Shown here piece by piece: positions 58,307 through 64,000 of a DNA stretch of 64,000 nt. The position numbers and the translations under genes are program-made. Position 1 is the stretch's first letter. Each line of letters opens with the position of its first letter. This stretch comes from RBG-16-66-20 sp052386675 (GTDB lineage Bacteria > Pseudomonadota > Gammaproteobacteria > Burkholderiales > SG8-39), in contig JBQTJX010000004.1 in the NCBI GenBank assembly GCA_052386675.1, forward strand, positions 62,001 through 126,000. The letters run 5' to 3'. A model generated the notes under the pieces. The model was not told the DNA's origin, did no database searches, and saw nothing but the letters and a program-made list of their open reading frames with translations.

Positions 58307-59386
58307 ATGAACCCGCGGGAAAAACCTTCGGTCGCGATCGGGCCAGCCGCGCTTGCCGGCTTCGACGCGATCATCGACACCCGCTCGCCCGCGGAGTACG
58401 CCGAAGACCATGTTCCCGGCGCGGTGAACTACCCGGTGCTGGACAACGAGGAGCGCGCGCGCGTCGGAACCGACTACAAGCAGCGCTCTCCCTTCGAGGC
58501 GAAGAAGCTGGGCGCAGCGCTGGTGGCGCGCAACATCGCGCGCCATATCGAGCAGTCCCTCATGGACCAGCCGCGCGGCTGGCGCCCGCTGGTCTATTGC
58601 TGGCGCGGCGGCAAGCGCTCCGGGGCCATGGCCCACATCCTGCGCGAGATCGGCTGGGAGGCGAAGACGCTGGAGGGCGGCTATCGCGCCTACCGGCGCT
58701 ACGTGGTCGAGCGCCTCGCTACCCTGCCCGGTTCGTTCGACTTCCGCGTCGTGCATGGGGTGACGGGCAGCGGCAAGAGCCGGCTGCTGCAATCGCTGCG
58801 CGGCGCCGGGGCGCAGGTGCTGGACCTGGAGGACCTCGCGGCCCATCGCGGCTCGGTGCTGGGCAACCTGCCCGAGCGGCCGCAACCGTCGCAGAAGATG
58901 TTCGAGAGCCTGCTGCTCGCGGAACTGGAAAAGCTGGACGCCTCGAAGCCGGTCTACGTCGAAGGCGAGAGCCGCAAAATTGGCCAGGTGCAAGTGCCCG
59001 AGGCGCTCATCACCCGCATGCGCGCCAGCGAGTGCGTCCTGCTGGAAACCGCACGCGAGGCTCGCGTGGCCCTGCTGCTGGACGAATACCGCCATTTCTT
59101 TGCCGACCTGCCGGCGCTCAACCTGCAACTGGATTGCTTGGTCACCCTGCACGGGCGCGAGCGCATCGGTGAATGGAAGGCGATGGCGGCGAACGGCGAG
59201 TGGCCTGCGCTGGTGGCGCGGCTGCTGGAGGAGCACTACGACCCGGCCTACAAGCGCTCGGCGCCGAACAATTTCCCCCGGCTCGCGCAGGCGCGGCGCG
59301 TCTCCGTCGCCTCGCCCGAGCCTTCGGCTTTCGATGCTGCGGCGCGCGCGGTTCTCGCCTCCGCCAACGAGGCGGTCGCCGCCTGA
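58307..59386 (+). CDS. mnmH: MnmH (SelU), tRNA 2-selenouridine synthase
   Basis: A 359-residue enzyme that converts 2-thiouridine to 2-selenouridine in tRNA using selenophosphate. Residues 18-135 form the rhodanese domain (DAIIDTRSPAEYAEDHVPGAVN, active loop LVYCWRGGKRSG with Cys98). Residues 145-350 form the P-loop domain (VVHGVTGSGKSRLLQSL, residues 148-164). Its presence implies SelD/selenophosphate in the cell and supports the UGA-encoded selenoprotein at 25482. It overlaps the methyltransferase by 4 bases. Confidence 0.92.
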   Translation: MNPREKPSVAIGPAALAGFDAIIDTRSPAEYAEDHVPGAVNYPVLDNEERARVGTDYKQRSPFEAKKLGAALVARNIARHIEQSLMDQPRGWRPLVYCWRGGKRSGAMAHILREIGWEAKTLEGGYRAYRRYVVERLATLPGSFDFRVVHGVTGSGKSRLLQSLRGAGAQVLDLEDLAAHRGSVLGNLPERPQPSQKMFESLLLAELEKLDASKPVYVEGESRKIGQVQVPEALITRMRASECVLLETAREARVALLLDEYRHFFADLPALNLQLDCLVTLHGRERIGEWKAMAANGEWPALVARLLEEHYDPAYKRSAPNNFPRLAQARRVSVASPEPSAFDAAARAVLASANEAVAA

Positions 59387-60015
59387 GCCGGCTCGATCCG
59401 GCCGAACTCGCGCGGATCTCCGCCGCTACGCTCGAGCACTACGAGCGGCGCGCGGAGGACTTCCGTTCCGGGACCAAGGACCACGACGTCAGCCAGAACA
59501 TCGCCGCGCTGCTGCGCCATATCGAGGGCGTGCCGCCGTTCACCATCCTCGATTTCGGCTGCGGGCCGGGGCGGGACCTGAAGGCTTTGACTGCCCTGGG
59601 CCATGTCGCCGTGGGGCTGGATGGGTCGGAGAGCTTTGCGTCGATGGCGCGTGCGGACAGCGGGTGCGAGGTGCTGCGGCAGGATTTCCTTGCGCTGGAT
59701 CTGCCGGCTGGACGCTTCGATGGGATTTTCGCCAATGCTTCGCTGTTTCATGTTCCTTCGCAGGAACTGACGCGGGTGTTGCGGGAACTGAGCGCTGCGC
59801 TAAAGCCGCGCGGCGTGCTGTTCAGCTCCATTCCGCGCGGGGAGAACCAGGAAGGCTGGAACCGCGGACGCTACGGGGTGTATCACGACCTGGAACAGTG
59901 GCGCCGCTTCATGACCGGGGCGGGATTCGAGGAACTGGAGCACTACTACCGGCCGGCGGGGTTGCCGTGGGAGGAGCAGCCGTGGTTGGCGAGCGTGTGG
60001 CGGCGTCAAATGTAA
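59383..60015 (+). CDS. SAM-dependent methyltransferase (probable CTG start)
   Basis: A class I methyltransferase of about 210 residues. SAM-binding motif I is FTILDFGCGPGRDLKAL, followed by AVGLDGSESFASMA and FDGIFANASLFHVPSQELTRVLRELSAALKPRGVLFSS. No ATG, GTG or TTG occurs in frame near the beginning. CTG at 59383 overlaps the mnmH stop (CTGA) and is the likely start. The stop TAA lies within a 26-base palindrome. The substrate is unknown. Confidence 0.82.
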   Translation: MSRLDPAELARISAATLEHYERRAEDFRSGTKDHDVSQNIAALLRHIEGVPPFTILDFGCGPGRDLKALTALGHVAVGLDGSESFASMARADSGCEVLRQDFLALDLPAGRFDGIFANASLFHVPSQELTRVLRELSAALKPRGVLFSSIPRGENQEGWNRGRYGVYHDLEQWRRFMTGAGFEELEHYYRPAGLPWEEQPWLASVWRRQM

Positions 60016-60032
60016 CCGATCGGTTACATTTG
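60007..60032. repeat. 26-base perfect palindrome, copy 3
   Basis: Core ATGTAACCGATCGGTTACAT with CAA and TTG flanks. It supplies the stop codon of the methyltransferase and lies between that gene and a convergent toxin-antitoxin pair. As RNA it forms an 11-base-pair stem with a GAUC loop but has no U-tract. Confidence 0.9.
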
Positions 60033-60049
60033 CTGCTTCGCCGCCCCCC

Positions 60050-60268
60050 CTAGGTCGCCGTACCTTTCCTGGCGGTGTAATCACGCAGGGCGCGATTCAC
60101 CGCTTCGGAGTCCGGATACAGCTTCTGGAGGTCGGGGTCGATCAGCACTAGGTTCGTGCCTTCCCGATGGCTCGCAGCGTACTTGCCGCGCACTCCGGAC
60201 CTGATGAGGTTCTCGGGGTACTCGTCCCTCAGGGTGTCTTTGTCATTGCTCATAGGCTCTTCGCTCAC
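60050..60268 (-). CDS. Antitoxin of BrnT-type toxin-antitoxin pair
   Basis: A 72-residue hydrophilic protein (DKDTLRDEYPENLIRSGVRGKYAASHREGTNLVLIDPDLQKLYPDSEAVNRALRDYTARKG). The RGKYAASHREGTNLVLIDPDLQKLYPDSEAVNRALR segment is typical of antitoxins paired with BrnT-like toxins. It overlaps the toxin gene end by 26 bases and is downstream of it, the usual order for BrnT. A short MSND start at about 60253 is possible. Confidence 0.75.
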   Translation of the reverse strand: MSEEPMSNDKDTLRDEYPENLIRSGVRGKYAASHREGTNLVLIDPDLQKLYPDSEAVNRALRDYTARKGTAT

Positions 60269-60515
60269 GTGGCGTCATCTGCCGTGCGGAAATCAGCCGG
60301 ATTCGACCTTCGCGCTCAGTATAGGACACAACGAGGGCCCTGCCCTGCTTGGTCGTACCGAAGATAATGTACCGCTCTTCGTCGGTCGAATGGTCCGGGT
60401 CGGGCACGGAGGAGGAATGGTCGTCACCGAATACCTCTGTGGCCTCCGCGAACGCCACGCCATGCTTCTGCTCGTTCTCTAGGGCTTTCTCCGGATTCCA
60501 TTCAAACGTAAGCAT
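60243..60515 (-). CDS. brnT: BrnT-family toxin
   Basis: A 90-residue ribonuclease-like toxin. LTFEWNPEKALENEQKHGVAFAEATEVFGDD at the start and ALVVSYTEREGRIRLISARQMTPRERRAYEQ at the end are hallmark BrnT segments. It is the first gene of a two-gene toxin-antitoxin module. It has no near relatives in the window. Full antitoxin coverage is predicted. Confidence 0.88.
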   Translation of the reverse strand: MLTFEWNPEKALENEQKHGVAFAEATEVFGDDHSSSVPDPDHSTDEERYIIFGTTKQGRALVVSYTEREGRIRLISARQMTPRERRAYEQ

Positions 60516-60648
60516 GGCGGGTCGTTACGGCAACTTAGCGATACAGATGAGCAATGACTAGGAGCGCGCCGACGGCATTTACAGCCGAGATCAACGTGAA
60601 CGCGCTTCCCGTCACTGGCTCAATCCGTAGGTTCCGTGATCTGTCCGG

Positions 60649-61431
60649 TCAGATATTGTCGTAATCGATTTTCTGGAACTTATTCAGTTGTGTCTTCAGG
60701 TTACTCCAGTCGAAATCGTACTTCTCATCATCACTCCAATCATTGGGAAACACGATATGAAAGAAATCGCCTAGTGCCGGTTCCGTCGAATAGTAGCGGT
60801 CGGTACTTACAGCAAGCGATTCGCTTCCGGGCGCAAAGTCTTGCGTGCCAAACTGTGATGAAAGCAGTACCAATAGACCTGAAATAGAAGACAGAAGATT
60901 GCGGAAACTTGCCTCCTTGAATTGCAGTTGCCTATCGTGCTTGCTCTTGTTGTAGGCCTGGTACCACGAAAGGTCGTTTGCAGTCATCCACTCCTTGAAC
61001 GGCGCGAATGCAGAATTGCTTCCACTCCAAATGGGAATATGAACTCTGTAGGAAGACAAATGGTGCGTCTTATTGATCTTTCGATAGTCGTGAATGTTCC
61101 AATTCTTCTCCGGCCTGGGATCTCCGGCGCGATCCTTCGGATTGAAAATGTTTTCCTTTAGGATTGCTTTGAAATTGGCTTCGATTTCGATGCAAGTGCG
61201 CATGAAAAGTTCGTGAATTCGGTATGAATATGCGTCAAGATTTGCATCTGACGGTTCGATGAATTCGAAGATCCGTTGGAGGTCTTTCTGGATCAGAAGA
61301 AATGCACGAACGTAGTGTTCAGGTGACTGCGAATACGCGCGGTCAACAATATATGCCCAGCTGCTGAAGCCGGAATTGCTGCTCGGCACGAATCCCCGAT
61401 AGTTTCGATGAAAAGGCTTTGAGTGGCTCAC
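60649..61431 (-). CDS. AT-rich hypothetical protein, possibly HEPN-like
   Basis: A 260-residue soluble protein in DNA that is clearly less GC-rich than the rest of the window. Segments include YVRAFLLIQKDLQRIFEFIEP, YRIHELFMRTCIEIEANFKAILKENIF and WYQAYNKSKHDRQLQFKEASFRNLLSSISGLLVLLSS. The YNKSKHDRQ motif and helical content recall HEPN-type nucleases and defence proteins. That assignment is tentative. Foreign origin is likely. 133 bases with no recognisable gene lie between it and brnT. Confidence 0.6.
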   Translation of the reverse strand: MSHSKPFHRNYRGFVPSSNSGFSSWAYIVDRAYSQSPEHYVRAFLLIQKDLQRIFEFIEPSDANLDAYSYRIHELFMRTCIEIEANFKAILKENIFNPKDRAGDPRPEKNWNIHDYRKINKTHHLSSYRVHIPIWSGSNSAFAPFKEWMTANDLSWYQAYNKSKHDRQLQFKEASFRNLLSSISGLLVLLSSQFGTQDFAPGSESLAVSTDRYYSTEPALGDFFHIVFPNDWSDDEKYDFDWSNLKTQLNKFQKIDYDNI

Positions 61432-61450
61432 AGTGTCAGTTCTTGATTCG

Positions 61451-61657
61451 CTAAACGTAGAAGTGTGCAGCGGGCGAAAAAGTCCTTGATTGTGTCTCGG
61501 CGCTTCCGCCCGTTCGCACCACTGCCTGGCTATGTGCCACGGCGTGGGACGACCTCAATCCGGAAACCGACCGTGTACCCGGGGCAAGTCCAATCTTCTG
61601 CGCCGGGGTCGCGCGCTTCAAGGCCTCCAACTGCGCCGGATGGATGGGCTCATCCAT
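61451..61657 (-). pseudogene. Truncated gene remnant coupled to HDAC gene
   Basis: ATG at 61657 shares TGATG with the histone-deacetylase-like stop. It encodes MDEPIHPAQLEALKRATPAQKIGL, a recognisable N-terminal segment, then unrelated residues (APGTRSVSGLRSSHAVAHSQ) to a stop. A longer ancestral gene appears to have been cut at about codon 24 by the insertion that carries the AT-rich gene. Confidence 0.5.
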
Positions 61658-62583
61658 CAATCCAACTCCGCCAACACCTTCACATGCCTCACCACGCATC
61701 GCCCGAGCGCCGACAACGCATAACCACCCTCCAGCATGGAAACAATCCGCCCCTTCGCATGCCGGTCCGCCACCGCCTTCACCTGCGCCGTGACCCAGGC
61801 GTAGTCGTCGTCCCTAAGCTGCAGCATCGCCATGTCGTCCTCGACGTGGGCGTCGAATCCCGCCGAAAACACGACTAACTCAGGCTTGAACGCGTCCAGC
61901 GCCGGAATCCAGTGTTGTTCCACCGCCGTCCGAAACTGCCTCGACCCGGCGCCGGCGGCCAAAGGCACGTTGACCATGTTCGAAGCCGGTTCCTCGGTGC
62001 CGCTGTACGGGTAGAACGGATGCTGGAACGTGGAGGCCATCAGCACCGAAGGATCGCCAGCAAAGATGTCCTCGGTGCCGTTGCCATGGTGGACGTCGAA
62101 ATCGATGATCGCGACGCGCTTCACGCCATAGGCCGCCTGCGCGTGCTTCGCCGCCACCGCGACGTTGTTGAAAATGCAGAACCCCATCGGCCGCACGCGG
62201 CAGGCGTGATGCCCCGGCGGGCGCACGCTGCAGAATGCGGCACGCGCCTCGCCCTTCATCACCAGGTCCGTCGCCAAGACTGCGGCACCCGCCGCACGCA
62301 GCGCGGCACCCAATGAGTGCGGATTCATCGCCGTGTCCGGGTCCAGGTGCACCGTGCCCGATTGCGGCGCCGCCTCGCGGACGGCCAGCACGTATTCCAT
62401 CGGATGCACCAGCGCCACCTGTTCGTCGGTCGCCAGGGGCGCGTCGTAGCGCTTCAGGTGCGCCTCCAGCCCCGAGGCGATCAACTGGTCCTCGATCGCC
62501 GTCAGGCGCGCCGGCTGCTCCGGATGCCCACGGCCCATATCGTGCTTCAGGCAGTCAGGATGTGTAATGAAGGCAGTAGGCAT
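61657..62583 (-). CDS. Histone-deacetylase-family protein (acetylpolyamine/acetoin type)
   Basis: A 308-residue zinc hydrolase of the HDAC superfamily. Zinc and active-site segments are VRPPGHHACRVRPMGFCIFNNVAVAA, VAIIDFDVHHGNGTEDIF and VVFSAGFDAHVEDDMAML, with the Tyr/Gly region MLEGGYALSALG near the end. Bacterial members deacetylate polyamines or acetoin-related substrates. It is divergent to moxR. Confidence 0.9.
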   Translation of the reverse strand: MPTAFITHPDCLKHDMGRGHPEQPARLTAIEDQLIASGLEAHLKRYDAPLATDEQVALVHPMEYVLAVREAAPQSGTVHLDPDTAMNPHSLGAALRAAGAAVLATDLVMKGEARAAFCSVRPPGHHACRVRPMGFCIFNNVAVAAKHAQAAYGVKRVAIIDFDVHHGNGTEDIFAGDPSVLMASTFQHPFYPYSGTEEPASNMVNVPLAAGAGSRQFRTAVEQHWIPALDAFKPELVVFSAGFDAHVEDDMAMLQLRDDDYAWVTAQVKAVADRHAKGRIVSMLEGGYALSALGRCVVRHVKVLAELD

Positions 62584-62609
62584 AAGTGCATGAATATTAA
62601 CGCAGCAGG

Positions 62610-62615
62610 TAGAAT
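62610..62615 (+). promoter_or_regulatory. TAGAAT -10 element close to moxR start
   Basis: TAGAAT ends 6 bases before the ATG at 62622, implying a leaderless transcript. The same pattern precedes mnmH. Confidence 0.45.
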
Positions 62616-62621
62616 CCGCCC

Positions 62622-63553
<932 letters not shown>

Positions 63554-63563
<10 letters not shown>

Positions 63564-63575
63564 TCCCGTGATCCC
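63554..63575 (+). repeat. 8-base tandem repeat at moxR stop
   Basis: GATCCCGT is repeated 2.75 times and ends 1 base before the probable CTG start of the next gene. It contains the moxR stop codon. As the unit is not a multiple of three, slippage would change the frame between the two genes. Confidence 0.85.
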
Positions 63576-64000
63576 CTGAATTCGCAGCCCACCACCGTCC
63601 ACCCCGCCGGCTCGGTCCTGCCGCGCCGGACCGGGCGCGCGGGCTGGTTCTCGCCCGCGGGCATCGCCCTGGTCCTGTCGGCCTCGGCGCTGCTGATGGC
63701 GCTGGGCTGGTGGACCTACCGCGCGGTGGAAGGCTCGCTGCAGGAGATCCGCGCCGTCACCATGCGCAGCCTGCTCGATGCGCAGGTGAACGCGCTGCGG
63801 GTCTGGGTGAAGGAGGAAACCGGCGATGCCGAGCGCGTCGCGCGCGAGCCGGGCGTGCGCGAGGCCGTCCGCGCCCTGCTCGCGGCCGCCGGAGGCGACG
63901 GCGCGCACCCGTCCGGGTACTGCGCCGGAAGCACGCGCGAGCGGCTGGAAGAGGTGCTGCGCCCGCTGCTGCGCGACATCGGCGATTCCACCTTCAACGT
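63576..64000 (+). CDS. Membrane sensor N-terminus (partial; probable CTG start)
   Basis: The first 141 residues of an apparently membrane-bound sensor, truncated by the window end. CTG at 63576 is the only reasonable start before the helix WFSPAGIALVLSASALLMALGWWTYRAV. No ATG/GTG/TTG precedes it after the moxR stop in this frame, and the first ATG (63696) lies inside the helix. After the helix the sequence EGSLQEIRAVTMRSLLDAQVNALRVWVKEETGDAERVAREPGVREAVRALLAA resembles Cache-like sensory domains of kinases or cyclases. The output domain is outside the window. Confidence 0.65.
   Translation, partial: MNSQPTTVHPAGSVLPRRTGRAGWFSPAGIALVLSASALLMALGWWTYRAVEGSLQEIRAVTMRSLLDAQVNALRVWVKEETGDAERVAREPGVREAVRALLAAAGGDGAHPSGYCAGSTRERLEEVLRPLLRDIGDSTFN

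Noticed and set aside
60007..60032. Rho-independent terminator formed by the palindrome
   Set aside because: The hairpin would have 11 base pairs but no following U-tract, and one copy lies within a coding region near a 5' end, so termination is not a good general explanation.

Overview
The window is about 64 kb of GC-rich, densely packed bacterial chromosome. Start codons often overlap the previous stop (ATGA, GTGA, TTGA), and G or C dominates third codon positions. The gene families (ChrA/ChrB, ArsS, system I Ccm, CtaA, RmuC, a betaproteobacterial-type formate dehydrogenase operon) point to a betaproteobacterium, probably Burkholderiales- or Nitrosomonadales-like, with flexible redox metabolism. 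This placement is inferred from gene content. No rRNA, tRNA, CRISPR array or insertion sequence was seen.

Layout. (1) 1-7482, minus strand: a molybdenum/tungsten block with the TupBCA tungstate importer, a small pterin-domain-like protein, a ModE-type regulator, a TauE/SafE-type membrane protein preceded by a near-perfect ModE box, the arsenosugar pair (AhpD-like protein and ArsS), then mobB, moeA, moaD and moaE. (2) 7556-11170, plus: a molybdate/tungstate-type regulator with a shortened sensor domain, a rhodanese-ChrB fusion, ChrA, and a DUF1330 protein. (3) 11172-21016, minus: SodC, then a complete periplasmic formate dehydrogenase system (gamma, lipoprotein, beta, Cys-type alpha, Tat-leader peptide, TorD-like chaperone, poly-ferredoxin, DUF3306, DUF3305). 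(4) 21062-26015, plus: moaA, fdhD, an acyl-CoA-dehydrogenase-like protein, a thioredoxin-like protein, and a UGSC-family selenoprotein whose Sec codon is an in-frame UGA followed by a SECIS-like hairpin. (5) 26026-29330: CoA-transferase and MFS transporter divergent from an AraC regulator. (6) 29450-40537, plus: an unusual electron-transfer cluster (4-heme cytochrome, cNMP-domain/poly-ferredoxin fusion, membrane cytochrome-b-like protein, 10-heme membrane cytochrome with a cytoplasmic Cys-rich head, 5-heme cytochrome, outer-membrane beta-barrel, FAD/2Fe-2S reductase, degenerate cyclase-FHA protein). (7) 40524-50250, plus: the cytochrome c maturation operon ccmABCDEFGHI running into mobA, a second moeA and ctaA. 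(8) 50247-64000: housekeeping and accessory genes (DUF1989, RmuC, ABC exporter, TesA, MnmH, a small foreign-looking islet with a BrnT toxin-antitoxin pair, histone-deacetylase-like protein, MoxR ATPase, a partial sensor).

How it fits together. Tungstate/molybdate uptake and cofactor synthesis feed the formate dehydrogenase and perhaps other Mo/W enzymes. The ccm operon supplies haem attachment for the multihaem cytochromes directly upstream. MnmH (tRNA selenation) independently implies selenophosphate, which makes the UGA-encoded selenoprotein credible. A family of 22-26 bp perfect palindromes (three copies) is dispersed through the window and is not explained by the genes.
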